Source of the DNA: Sarcophilus harrisii | Taxonomy: Eukaryota; Chordata; Mammalia; Dasyuromorphia; Dasyuridae | Length of the DNA stretch: 64,000 nt | Assembly (NCBI RefSeq): GCF_902635505.1 | Contig: NC_045429.1 | Span: forward strand, 464,211,359-464,275,358 | Reading direction: 5' to 3' | In this document: positions 1 through 17,335 of the stretch, piece by piece | How the letters are laid out: every line of letters begins with the position of its first letter | Numbering within the stretch: position 1 is the first letter of the stretch | Position numbers and translations under genes: made by a program | The notes under the pieces: model-generated | Database searches by the model: none | The model's input: only the letters and a program-made list of their open reading frames with translations | What the model was told of the DNA's origin: nothing

Positions 1-80
1 TGGGATCCACCCCCCAGCCAAAGGGCATCGGGGTCTGCCCCCCCCCCTAGCCGGAGGGCACCAAGGTCCACCGCCCCCCA
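1..80. repeat. Short GC-rich tandem repeat in an ITGB2 intron
   Basis: About two copies of a roughly 45-bp unit alternate C-runs with AGGGCATCGGGG / AGGGCACCAAGG motifs. It sits at the 3' end of the intron that precedes the first ITGB2 exon in the window. The array is cut by the window edge, so its full length is unknown. Confidence 0.5.
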
Positions 81-176
81 GAGTCTGGCCTTTGAGGCAG
101 GAGGCCAGGCCATCCCTCCCAGGCCCCCAGAGTTGGTGGGCAAGCTCAGCATGTCGCTACCCCCGGTCCCCCGCAG

Positions 177-7070
<6,894 letters not shown>

Positions 7071-8025
7071 GGGACCGCCGGCCCCGCCAAAAAGCTGCAG
7101 AGAGCTCCAGACCCTGGGCTGGAGCGCGGCGGCCCGCTTGCCTCCCGAGCCCCGGCACTAGTCTTGACCCTCGCAATCCGGCCCATCTCCAGCTCTGTCT
7201 TCTGGCCTGTCTCGGGCCCCATCTCTGGCCCTGTCTCCAGCCCCTGTCTCTGTCCCGTCTCCGGGCCTGTCTCTGACCCGTCTCTGTCCCATCTCCAGCC
7301 CTGTCTCTGACCCGTCTCCGGGCCTGTCTCTGGGCCTGTGTCTGTCCCATCTCCAGGCCTGTCTCTGGGCCCACCCCGCAGGCCCTGCTCTTGTTAAGAT
7401 TTTTCCCTCCTTCCCTGAGAACCTGCTGCTGAGCTGAACAGTTCGGAAGCTGGGAAAAAACCAAACCCGGGCAGGCCTCTGTGCCCGTGCCCTCTGCGTG
7501 CCCGCCTCACCCACCAAGGGAGCACTGCCCTCCATGTCTGTGGGTCGGCCACCGGACGTCCATACTTCTCCTGCTTGGTCCCTCCACCCGCCAAACCCGC
7601 TCCAAAGTGAGGCGGGAGGGACTTCCTCCCCCAGATTCTACTCGGCACCTGCTCCCGACACTGAGGGGGATCTAGGCCACTGGGAGATCGGAAAATCCGT
7701 GGCAGAGCAACTGGAACGCTCGGGTGGTGCTGACAACGGGTGGATGTAGACGGATGGGCCGATGAGTGGGGGGAAGGAAGGATGGCAGGGACATCCGCTC
7801 GCTAGTCTCCCTGTTGCATAGCCTCCCGGGCGGTTCCTCCTCTTGGCACCTGCTGCTCTTTTGCAGATTGGGCCGGGAATGCCTCGGGCCTCCTCGGGCA
7901 CCAAAGCCGCAGTGCAGTAGGTGCCGGACAAAGCGGGAACCAGCAAATACGTGCACGCCCCCGATCAACTTTACCGTGCTTCTGTTAGTGAAAAATACTT
8001 TTATTAAAATGCCGACAGGTGGATG
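7071..8025 (+). other. ITGB2: ITGB2 3' UTR with candidate polyadenylation signal
   Basis: The UTR follows TAG at 7068-7070. The only good poly(A) hexamer is ATTAAA at 8003-8008 (AATACTTTTATTAAAATGCC), giving a UTR of about 950 bp. The end is inferred, not observed. Confidence 0.65.
7185..7380. repeat. Minisatellite in the ITGB2 3' UTR
   Basis: About twelve imperfect copies of a 14-17 bp unit such as GGCCTGTCTCTGACCC. It lies within the transcribed 3' UTR, so copy-number variants would change mRNA length but not the protein. Confidence 0.75.
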
Positions 8026-8186
8026 AGCCTCACTTCTTACAGGCAGGGCAGCCGGAGCACGCTTGGGCCCCCTCAGGCGACCCCTTCCCGCCCACAACTG
8101 CCCTCTTTTTTTTTTATAGCTTTTTATTTACAAGTTCTATGCATGGGTAATTTTTCAGCATTGACAATTGCTAAACCTTCTGTTCC

Positions 8187-8312
8187 ATCTTTTCCCCTCC
8201 TTCCCCCCATCCCTTCCCCCAGATGGAAGGTTGACCAATACATGTTAACATCTTTTCCCCTCCTTCCCCCCATCCCTTCCCCCAGATGGAAGGTTGACCA
8301 ATACATGTTAAA
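8187..8312 (-). repeat. 63-bp tandem duplication within the L1 3' UTR
   Basis: Two copies, 8187-8249 and 8250-8312, are almost identical, each ending in GGTTGACCAATACATGTTAA on the + strand. This arose in the L1 copy or its source. It is far younger than the insertion if it is private to this copy. Confidence 0.9.
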
Positions 8313-8392
8313 TATGTTAAAGTATAAACTGAATACAATATATGGATACATGTCCGAACAGTTATTTTGCTGCACAGAAAGAATCAGACTTT

Positions 8393-8408
8393 GAAATAGA
8401 GTGCAATT
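8393..8408. repeat. Target-site duplication, left copy, of the nested L1
   Basis: GAAATAGAGTGCAATT here pairs with GAAATAGCGTGCAATT at 9243-9258 (15 of 16 identical). It flanks the plus-strand L1 exactly at its 5' truncation point and after its A-rich tail. Confidence 0.85.
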
Positions 8409-9242
8409 CATTGTTGGTGGAGTTGTGAACAAATCCAACCATTCTGGAGAGTAGTTTGGAATTATGCTCAAAAAGTTATCAAACTGTGCATACCCTTTGA
8501 TCCAGCAGTGTTACTACTGGGCTTATATCCCAAGGAGATCATAAAGAAGGGAAAGGGACCTGTATGTGCACGAATGTTTGTGGCAGCCCTGTTTGTAGTG
8601 GTTAGAAACTGGAAACTGAATGGATGCCCATCAGTTGGAGAATGGCTGAATAAATTGTGGTATATGAATATTATTGTTCTGTAAGAAATGACCAACAGGA
8701 TGATTCCAGAAAGGCCTGGAGAGACTTACACGAACTGATGCTGAGTGAAATGAGCAGGACCAGGAGATCATTATATACTTCAACAACAATACTATATAAT
8801 GACCAGTTCTGATGGACCAGGCCATCCTCAGCAACGAGATCAACCAAATCATTTCTAATGGAGCAGTAATGAACTGAACTAGCTATGCCCAGAAAAAGAA
8901 CTCTGGGAGATGACTAAAAACCATTACATTGAATTCCCAATCCCTATATTTATGCACACCTGCATTTTTGATTTCCTTCACAAGCTAATTGTACAATATG
9001 TCAGAGTCTGATTCTTTTTGTACAGCAAAATAACGTTTTGGTCATGTAGACTTATTGTGTATCTAATTTATATTTTAAGGTATTTAACATCTACTGGTCA
9101 TCCTGTCATCTGGGGGAAGGGGTGGGGGGGGTAAGAGGTGAAAAATTGGAACAAGAGGTTTGGCAATTGTTAATGCTGTAAAGTTACCCATGCATATATT
9201 CTGTAAATAAAAAGCTATTAAATAAAAAAATAAAGAAAGAAA
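8409..9242 (+). mobile_element. Marsupial L1 3' end, plus strand (inner, younger insertion)
   Basis: This is a 5'-truncated L1 copy. It includes the end of ORF2, comparable to the C terminus of L1 reverse transcriptase in other mammals (region of CCATTCTGGAGAG, TTTGATCCAGCAG, GGCTTATATCCCAAGG). It continues through the 3' UTR to AATAAAAAGCTATTAAATAAA and an A-rich tail at about 9214-9242. It lies within the minus-strand L1 and is bounded by a 16-bp target-site duplication. The reading frames are broken, so it cannot move by itself. Confidence 0.88.
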
Positions 9243-9785
9243 GAAATAGCGTGCAATTAGCCTGTGAAGGAAATAAAAAGTGCAGGCAGACAAAAACAGA
9301 GGGATTGGGAATTCTATGTAGTGGTTCTTAGTCATCTCCCAGAGTTCTTTCTCTGGGAATAGCTGGTTCATTCCTGCTCCATTGGAACTGCTTTGGTTCA
9401 TCTCGTTGCTGAGGATGGCCTGGTCCATCAGAACTGGTCATCATCTAGTATTGTTGTTGAAGTATATAATGATCTCCTGGCCCTGCTCATTTCACTCAGC
9501 ATCAGTTCGTGTAAGTCTCTCCAGGCCTTTCTGGAATCATCCTGTTGGTCATTTCTTACAGAACAGTAATATTCCATAACAATCATATACCACAGTTTCT
9601 TCAGCCATTCTCCATGATGGACATCCACTCAGTTTCCAGTTTCTGGCCACTACAAACAGGGCTGCCACAAACATTCGTGCACATACAGGTGTTTTCCCCT
9701 CCTTTAAGGCCTCTTTGGGATATAAGCCCAGTAGTAACATTGTTGGGTCAAAGGGTAGCACAGTCTGGTAACTTTTTGAGCGTGG
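9243..9785 (-). mobile_element. Marsupial L1 3' end, minus strand (outer element, right part)
   Basis: The same interval of L1 as the inner element, but reversed: the complement of the ORF2 end and 3' UTR. It starts at GAAATAGCGTGCAATTAGCC and fades near 9785. With 8107-8408 it forms one older insertion. It ends where unique GC-rich sequence begins; I could not identify its own target-site duplication. Confidence 0.85.
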
Positions 9786-10599
9786 TTCCCAGAATGCGCG
9801 CTGCCCTCGAGGCGGCACCTGCCCCGTCCCTTTTGGTAAGAGGCGCATCCTCCTCCTCCAGCTCGGTCACCTCCAAATTCAGGGTCAGAACAAGAGTTCC
9901 TCCCTGACCCCTCCCCGGGCCCGAGTGTGTATAGCAGCTTGTGGCCCAGCTCACTTGGGTCTTCCGTGGCAACACGGACAGGCCAGACCGGGCTTTCCTT
10001 CCTGCCAAGCTTCCGAGCCGACCCTGAGCCACAGGAGGACCGAACCAGGCCTCGGAGCCGACCCGTTCCCGGGCACATGCGCCCAGCTCTCGGTGCTGCC
10101 TCCTTTGCGCCCCACCCCTGAGCCCAGGGCCTCCTTCAGGCGCTGGGGACCCGGGGAGGAGAGATCAGGGAGACCCGGGCGCGCCCGGCACCTGCGGGGG
10201 GGGGGCAGCCCGGGAGGGGGCGCCATCCTTGTGCCCCCGCTCCTGGGGGAGGGGAAAGGGGGCACCGGGCCCACTGACGCTGGGCCCTGGCGTCGGAAGC
10301 TCGCGACCCCCCTCAGGACCCACTCCCAGACACGTCCCTTCCGGGCCAGGGCGACGCCCCCCGAGGCTGCGGGAGGGGGGGGGATTGGGACGGCCCGGGG
10401 CGCAGCCGCCTGCCACAGGGGCCCCTGCCCAGCCCAGGGCCCTCGCGCTCTGTGCGGGCGCCCACAAGGAGTTGTGCGTGTCTGCGGACGCCGCTCACCA
10501 GCGCAGGCCTCCTGGCTGGGGTCCGGGACGCGCAGGGGGTACCAAGGGGCGCCCCCATGGTCCCGGGGACAAGGAAACTGCTTAAAAGGTCCCCCCCGG
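9786..10599. other. Intergenic GC-rich sequence, ITGB2-PTTG1IP
   Basis: Unique, rising in CpG towards the PTTG1IP promoter. No gene, RNA or mobile element recognised. The frames open here have the arginine/proline/glycine bias of GC-rich non-coding DNA. Confidence 0.6.
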
Positions 10600-10963
10600 A
10601 CCCCTGCTGGCTCCGGGCCGGGTCCCCCCAAGCCGACCGGGTCAGCAGGGGCCCGGGAGGGGGCCCCCGCAGGTACTTAGGGGAGGCAGGGCGGGGGAGG
10701 AGGTGGGTCCGGCGGGACCCACGGAGAGAGGAGAGTAAACATCGCGCTCCGCCCCTTCTCCCCCTCCCCCAGGGACGGGCGGGCTCTCGCGGGAGCGCTC
10801 GGCGCCTGCGCAGTGACGCCCCCGCCCCGCGCCTGCCCAGTCACGAGCTCGGGCTGGGGCTCAGACAGGGGTGACCGGCTCCGCGACCGCCGGCGTCCGT
10901 CTCTGTCCCTGGGGCTGCTCCGCGTCCCCGTCCGTGAGCGGCAGAGCCGCGGAACGCCTGCTC
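10600..10963 (+). promoter_or_regulatory. PTTG1IP: PTTG1IP CpG-island promoter and 5' UTR
   Basis: Dense CpG and GC boxes, no TATA box. GCGCCTGCGCAGTGACGCCC near 10801 resembles an NRF1-type plus CRE-half-site arrangement. The transcription start is not visible. Placed by proximity to the first coding exon. Confidence 0.6.
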
Positions 10964-13900
10964 ATGGAGCCCCGGGGCCCGGCTCGGGCCGCGCTGCTCG
11001 GGCCGCTGCTGCTGCTGCTGTGGCCGCTCCTCCTGCCTCCGTCCGGGCCGGCCGTGTCCGCCCAGAGCGCGGCCGCTGGTGAGCGCGGGGAGGGGGGTGG
11101 GGTGGGGCACTGCGCCTGCGCGGGAGGAGAGCGGGGGAGTCGAGGATCTCCTGGGGCTCCCTGCGCTTGCGCGGAGGGGGGCGGGGCGCGCCGGTCCCAA
11201 CGGGAAGGACCCGCCCCCACCGCGACCCTTCCTGGTTTTCCCTGGTTTTCGCGTCACCCCCTGCTCCTTCCCATCACGCTTGGACTTTGGGGGCGCCAGG
11301 GCGGAGGCTTTACGGGACCTTGGGGATGTCTCGAGTCTCCCAGTTTGCCATGTTTGGGGGGGGGTGTAACCCCCACCCGCAGGGTCCTTCTGGAGTCCCC
11401 GGCCCTACTCAGGCCGCTCTTGTCCCGTCCCACCCTCCCCCAGGTGCCTCTGGGGTCCTGATCCTGTCTCCTCTCCCCCCAACATGCACACGCTTCTCTC
11501 TATGGGGGAGGCCTCAGACCCTGACAAGGGAGTTACTCGCCCCATGCTCAGCCCGAGGCTTTATCCAGCCCTGGGAAAGCTGGGCCCGTGGCTGCCCTCG
11601 AGGACCTCCCCTGCTGGGGCTCCTCACCCAGGAAACGGGGGGCGTGGCCTCCGACCCAGGTCCTGGGCTGGCCTAGCCCACAGCGTCCGGGGGCTGGAGG
11701 GACAGCTCCCTCATCCTGGCTTCCCGGGGAGCCCTGGGAGGCTAAGCCCGGGCAGCGCAGGGGCTGCCCAGAGTTCTCAGGCAGAGGCCGGGCTTGTCCC
11801 GGGGCTGGCCTGGCTCGTCCTGGCTGGTCCTGGCTGGTCCTGGGGCTGGCCTGGCTCGTCCTGGCTCGTTCTAGCTCGTCCCAGGGCTGGCCTGACTCGT
11901 CCTGGCTCGTTCTAGCTCGTCCCAGGGCTGGCCTGACTCGTCCTGGCTCGTTTTAGCTCGTCCCGGGGCTGGCTGGGTTCGTCCTGGCTCATCCCGGGGC
12001 TGGCCTGGCTCGTCCTGACTCGTCCTGGCTGGTCCCGGCTCGTCCCGGAGCTGGCCTGACTCGTCCTGGCTCATCCCAGGGATGGCCTGGCTCATCCCGG
12101 GAATGGCCTGGCTCGTCCTGGCTCGTCCCGGGGATGGCCTGGCTCGTCCCGGGGCTGGCCTGGCTCATCCTGGCTCATCCCGGGGTTGGCCTGTCTCATC
12201 CTGGCTTGTTCTAGCTCGTCCCAGGGATGGCCTGGTTCGTCCTGGCTCGGGGCTTTGCAGCAGGTCGGGATGTTGGTTTTGTACTTTTGTTAGAGTCTCA
12301 GTTCTCTTTTTTCTCCATGGGGGTGTGAGGAGGCGAGGGAATATGGCAGATTGTGTCCATTGGGAAAGAGAAAACTTGCAAGGCTTATTGCAGAGTCCAG
12401 CCTGGAGGCAGCCCCTTCCTGAGCCTCAGTTTCCCCCTTTGTAAAGCAGAGGGCCCTGAACCCAGGATTCTCTGAGTGACCTATTGAGGCTTTTCTGAGG
12501 CCAGTAAGTCCTTAGTGGGGAGTTGGGGGCCATTAAAATGTGGGCCCCATTCTTCCTCTGCTTCTGATGGAGGCTGTTTCCCCCCAGCTTGCTCCGAGAA
12601 CACGAACAAATCCTGCAGCGAGTGCCTGAAGAACGTCTCGGTGAGTGCTTAGGCCCTCCCCCACGTCCCAGGCCGCCCCCCGGTCACTCTCCCTGTGGGG
12701 CTCCTCTGGAGCCCGTGGCCAGCAGGCCTTTGAGAAGCACTTGTTGGGGTAGGTGGATACGTGGTCAGCCAGCCTGGGGTTTTCTCTTAGGAGAGGGGGT
12801 TTTGTGCACCCAGGGAGCTTTGGAAGCTCTGGCTCTGGCAGGAACCTCCTGGTGGGGTCCAGGGCAGGGCCCGGCACCGAGGCCAGCCCCGTGGCCTGAG
12901 GACACTCAGTCCAGGTGGCGAGACTGAACACAGACGCGGAAGGAGCCCATTTAAGTGACGGGGGCCTGTCTGGTTCCAGGCTGGGGTGGGGGGCAACCCC
13001 TGGGGCTGCTCTTTCTGGGACGGGGGAGGCACTCCCAGGCCCTTGGGGCAGAATTGTACTCCGGGCTGCTCTTCCAGGCCAGTTCTGCTGGACCGAGGCC
13101 TATCCTGGAGCATCTGTGCCAAGTGTGCTGATTTTCCTGGGACACCCCAGACGTCCCCAGTGCCAGACCAGAGCTCTGAGGCTTGGGGGGGGCTGAGGTA
13201 GTCTCCCCGTTGTTGCCATCTGGCTGAGTGCTGCCCTCAGGCCTTTCGGGCTTATGAATCTGCCGGGAGAAGAGGCTCCTGCTTTCCTGAGGGAGGGGTG
13301 CTCCCCTCGGCGGGGGGCCAGTCGGGGCCAGGCCCAACAGCCACAGGACGGTGCCCCTGGCTCCCCGCCCCAGGGCTGCTCCTGAGCCAGATCCCCTCCC
13401 TCCTTCTCCCTTGCCCGCCCCGTCCCCCATTCCCAGGCACGTCCCCGTGAGGGGAGGCCAAGGGTCGCTCAGCTCCGGTTCCCTCCCGTTTTAGTGCTTC
13501 TGGTGCTACACGAATAATGCTTGCCTGGACTATCCGGTCCAGAAGATCCTGCCGCCCAGCTCGCTCTGCCAGCTGAGCTCTGCCCGATGGGGCGTGTGCT
13601 GGGGTAAGCGCTCCCTCCCTTCTGCTGCCATGGGGTCACAGTCCCCATTTAAGGCTGGCCTTGGGCCCTTGTTGGGGGGGGGGGGTCCTCCTGGCTCCTG
13701 GGCACTAGGAGTGCTCTGCCCACAGGGAGGCCGAGGCCGGGCGGGGACCATTTATGAGGTGTCAGGCCTTGTGCTCAGGGACCTTACCCTCTGAAACACG
13801 AGGGAACGGTGAGCGGGGGAAGGTCCTGCTGTGAGGAGGGGGGAGCGTTTCCGTAGGAAAGGCCAGATGGGGTTAGCCCCTGGTGCAGAGGGTGCGCTCG

Positions 13901-15110
13901 TGGCCGGGAGGCTGCAGTATGCACCCTGAGGGGCTGGGGGGGTCCTGCTGTGCCCGGGGCCACTTTCACTTTGCCTGTCCTCGTGTCCCAGTGAACTTCG
14001 AAGCCTTGATCATCGCCATGTCGGTGGTGGGAGGTGCCCTCCTCCTGGGGATCACCATCTGCTGCTGCTGCTGCTGCTGCCGGAAAAAGAAAAACCCCAG
14101 GTAAGCCTTGGGGGGCACCTGGGGCAGGGCCCGGGCTCGGGCCCGCAGCTGCAGCCGCTGACCGGTGACTCTTGGTCTCGGCAGGTCCGACAAAGAGGAG
14201 GAACGCGCTGCCAGGGAGAGGGAAGAGAGAAGAGTTCGGCAGGAGGAGAGGTGAGGGCACCAGCCCGCTCGGGCCTCCAGGGGTAGCTCAGGCCTCCAGG
14301 GCTGACTCCAGCCTCGGCCTCTGTCTCTGTGATGCATTTGTGCTGGATCTGAATCACGCCATTCTCTTCACTGGTTCTCAGGGCTGGCCCGGACTGGAGC
14401 CCAAGGCTGGGAGGGTGGCCGGCCCAAGCCAAGGAGGGTCTGGGGTGTGGGACCAGTGGGGGGGGGGGGGGGGTGAGACTGGCTGGGGATGCTGTAGGAA
14501 TGAGCCTCAGAGGAAGTCCAGGACGCAGGCGTGTGGAGCCCGCATCCAGCCTGGCAGTGCCCAGAGGTCGGGCAGGGGAGAACGGAGACCTCAGAGGCTT
14601 GGGAGGGGAGGGGCTGCGAGCACAGACACCTGCCTGCTGCCTCGGGGGCCTGGGTGGCCACTGGGGGAATCTCTAGTTGGACATGGGATGCAGGAGGGGG
14701 ACGTTGGGGAAGAGCTGGCCAGGGAGGGCAGGAGCACAGGCCGTCAGATGGGGTTAGACCCCCAGTGGTCTGCCCACCTAGAGGGCGTGTGCTCACAGCA
14801 AGGAGGCTGCAGTGCGCCCACGCTGGGGTCGCTGCGTCTCCCATTTCCTGGGAGTTCAGAAGTCTCGAAGCTCCCGGTGAGAGGAGGTGCTGAGCAGCCA
14901 GCCCGGGTCCTGAGGCCTGGGGGTTGGTGTGCCGGCCCGCTGGGGCGATGGGGGGCGGGCGTCCGCTCCCGGGGCCTGCAAACAGAAAGGGACAGTCGGG
15001 TGCTCTCGGTGCATGACCGGATTTCCTTCTTGCAGGAGAGCGGAGATGAAGTCCAGACATGAAGAAATCAGGAAGAAATACGGTGAGAGCCCTTTGCTGG
15101 TCTGCATGGT

Positions 15111-15161
<51 letters not shown>

Positions 15162-15882
15162 AGAGGTGCCCCGTGGGGAGGGAGCTGTCCGGGAGTGGCC
15201 GCGCTCCAAGATACCCAGCCCGCACTTCCCCCTCTGTGGGCTGGTGCAGGATGGCGGCCTTCACAAGCTGGGGCTGCCCGAGCCTCGCCACTGGGGGAAG
15301 CTGGCAGAAGACCCCTCTTCCCTCTCCTTGTGTGGGAAGCTTTGGGAGAAGCCGCTGGTCTGGGCCTGGGGGTGCCAAGGGCGGGCACCCGGCCTTGTCT
15401 GGGCACCTTCTCTGTCCTGATGGCCCACAAAACCCTGGCTTTTCCCACTGCTCCCACCCTTCGCTAGGAGGTGGTGCTGGGCCCCAGGGCAGGAGCCCTG
15501 TCTCTGGTGGCCATAGGGGGAAACAGGAAGGGCTCGGACTGAATGGTCCGAGCAGCGGGGAGAGACAGGCTCTGTGAAGGAGGGGGGAGGCCTTTCTGTC
15601 ATGGGCGGTGGGTTCCCCTGCACGCTTGTGGTCAGGCTGGACCCCCTTCCTGAGTCTGGGTGGGACTCATTCACTCCAGGGACGTGTGTGTGTCCGAGTG
15701 TGAGTGAGTGTGCGAGTGTGTGTTTAAGCTTGCCCGGGTGCTGTGTCTGGGCGCCAGCCCTCCCTGAGAGCTGGGAAGCTGAGTGGGTTTTTCTGCCCCT
15801 TGGGTCACTGGGCTGTCCTCTGAATGTATCGTTTCCAGGCCTGTTTAAAGAGCAGAATCCTTACGCCAGATTCGAGAACTAG
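10964..15882 (+). CDS. PTTG1IP: PTTG1-interacting protein (PBF), seven exons, complete
   Basis: A small type I membrane protein known to bind securin (PTTG1) and to help its nuclear entry; it also affects the thyroid iodide transporter and p53 in mammals. Exons: 10964-11078, 12588-12640, 13495-13603, 13992-14100, 14185-14250, 15036-15082, 15839-15882. They give 180 residues, the human length as I recall it. The N terminus is a signal peptide (LLGPLLLLLWPLLLPP), then a cysteine-rich PSI domain, about residues 39-92 (ACSENTNKSCSEC to WGVCW). A transmembrane helix follows (FEALIIAMSVVGGALLLGI), running into seven cysteines. The charged cytoplasmic helix (EEERAAREREERR...) ends YGLFKEQNPYARFEN and includes a YGLF sorting-type motif. 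The start was chosen as the ATG giving a signal peptide; its -3 base is weak but +4 is G. Human ends FENN, here FEN. Confidence 0.97.
11795..12255. repeat. Minisatellite in PTTG1IP intron 1
   Basis: About 450 bp of GGCCTGGCTCGTCCTGGCT / CGTCCCGGGGCTGG modules with 10-bp and 30-40 bp periodicity and many higher-order variants. It is CpG-rich. The complementary strand opens a repetitive DEPGQ-type frame that I do not regard as coding. Confidence 0.85.
12400..12475 (+). repeat. MIR-like SINE fragment
   Basis: GAGCCTCAGTTTCCCCCTTTGTAAAGCAGAGGG is the conserved core of MIR-type elements. It is short and old, about 110 bp upstream of PTTG1IP exon 2. Confidence 0.5.
14059..14080 (+). repeat. PTTG1IP: In-frame TGC trinucleotide run encoding seven cysteines
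   Basis: Seven TGC codons in PTTG1IP exon 4 encode a Cys7 stretch at the cytoplasmic end of the transmembrane helix. The human protein has a similar Cys run. The pure codon repeat could change length by slippage. Likely palmitoylated, by inference from position only. Confidence 0.9.
15111..15160. repeat. Poly-G run (50 G) in PTTG1IP intron 6
   Basis: Fifty G, 28 bases after the donor at 15083. Its left flank GCTGGTCTGCATGGT (15096-15110) is the exact reverse complement of the right flank of the poly-C run at 16092-16117. The exact length may be an artefact. Confidence 0.8.
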
Positions 15883-17335
15883 CCCCCGTGGAGCCCCCTG
15901 CGGGCCATAGGCGGCCGGACCTTCTCTGCCTGGACGAGCCCCGCAGACACCAAGGAAAGCCCGCCCCAGCCTCCATTAACGCCATGCTTTCAGTAAAGAG
16001 CCTTATGTTCAATAGCCCTTGGAGAATTCTTGTAGCCCGTGAAACACTCTGAGAGAAGCCCTCCTCCTTGGCCCGGTGGACACGGCTCCAACCCCCCCCC
16101 CCCCCCCCCCCCCCCCCACCATGCAGACCAGCCCCTTTGTCTCCTGGATCAGCCCTGCTCACAGAAGGGGGCGGGCCACCCCCACCCACTGGCTCTGGTG
16201 CCTTTCTCGGCTTCCTGCCGTGCCCTTGTGAGCACCGTTTGTTCTTTCAGACCGAGGCCTCGGTTCAGGTTGAAGTCACCCTCACCATCTAACCCTCCTT
16301 GATCAGACACCCTAAAAGTGGGCGTCCCTGCTTGTCTCCCCCCAAAGGAGCCTCCGGCCGCAGGCATGGGATCATTTGCTTCTCTGAAGTACAGTGCAAA
16401 GGTGGCACTGACAAGGCCACCGGAATTGGTGCGTTGGGGTGTTTGGGGGTTCTTCGGACCCTTCTGTTTCTAAGAAACAGGGTTAGATTTCTCTGGCCCT
16501 GGAAGCAGGACCGGATGGCAGCCCCAGGGACAAAGAGCAGCGACCGTCTGAGCCTAAAAAAGTGCCTTCTCCGAGTCAGGAGCCCATTGAGGGTGTGTGG
16601 GCCCAGGCCCCTGCCCTGCCCAGGGAGCGGTTCCCCTGGGAGGGGGACGGAGCCCCTGGCCACCCCTTCCAAGGTTGTCGCTCCCCTCTGTGGGCTGGGC
16701 CGTGGCGAGCGGTGGCAGGTGGAGTGAGCTGGGCTTGCTGACCAGGGTAGTCGGTGGGGACCATTGTGGCAGCCCCCCTTTTTCGTGCTGCGGAACCAGC
16801 TCCATCAAGGCCAGCCTGGGCGCAGGGAAGTGGAAGTTGGGTGTCGTCCTGCTGTGGAGAAGGCAGAGGGCTCCCCCAAAGCTAGCACGCAGCGCAACTC
16901 AGAACTGCTTTTAATCTTCCAAACATTCCAAGTCCTTGCACTCTTTTTAAAAACACTTTTTACGGCGTATGTAGTGGCCTTACTGTGAATTAACCTTCCT
17001 GTGCTGAAAATCTCGGCTGCCAGAAGCTGCCTCTCGAACCCTTCCTCCCCAAGTTACTCGGCTGCCCGTGCATGGAGCACAGTGTGCCCCTTGTGGATGG
17101 AGCAGCGGAGGAAGGGCTTCCGGGGAAGCAGCGAGCCCTGAACGTGCGCCCAGTGCCGCCTGACGCGGTCCTGGGCCTCGAACCCTTCCTTGTCCGGAGG
17201 AGCCCAGATTTTTAAGTGTCTTTGCTCTGTTTCTGTCTGTTTCTATATGAGGCCAGCCTGTGGCCACAGGCTCATGCTCACACTGGGGAGTGCCTTACTT
17301 TTTGGGAAATCAAAATAAAAAAGGTTGATTGTAAC
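15883..17335 (+). other. PTTG1IP: PTTG1IP 3' UTR with polyadenylation signal
   Basis: The UTR follows TAG at 15880-15882. AATAAA at 17314-17319 is the first canonical hexamer, giving about 1.45 kb. A 26-C run lies at 16092-16117. Reading frames inside are short and GC-biased. Confidence 0.75.

Larger units (their letters stand above)
8107..8408 (-). mobile_element. Marsupial L1 3' end, minus strand (outer element, left part)
   Basis: On the + strand it starts with the complement of the poly-A tail (T10 at 8107-8116) and TATAGCTTTTTATTTAC. It runs through the L1 3' UTR towards AGAATCAGACTTTGAAATA. Its continuation is found at 9243-9785 after an 834-bp interruption. No coding capacity. A 63-bp stretch is tandemly duplicated inside it. 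Confidence 0.85.

Noticed and set aside
10871-10963. In-frame 5' extension of PTTG1IP from GTG at 10871
   Set aside because: Not an ATG, and it would bury the signal peptide; ATG at 10964 gives the expected length.
11795-12255. Regular array that could be read as a CRISPR-like repeat
   Set aside because: Eukaryotic locus, repeats are continuous without unique spacers; an ordinary minisatellite.
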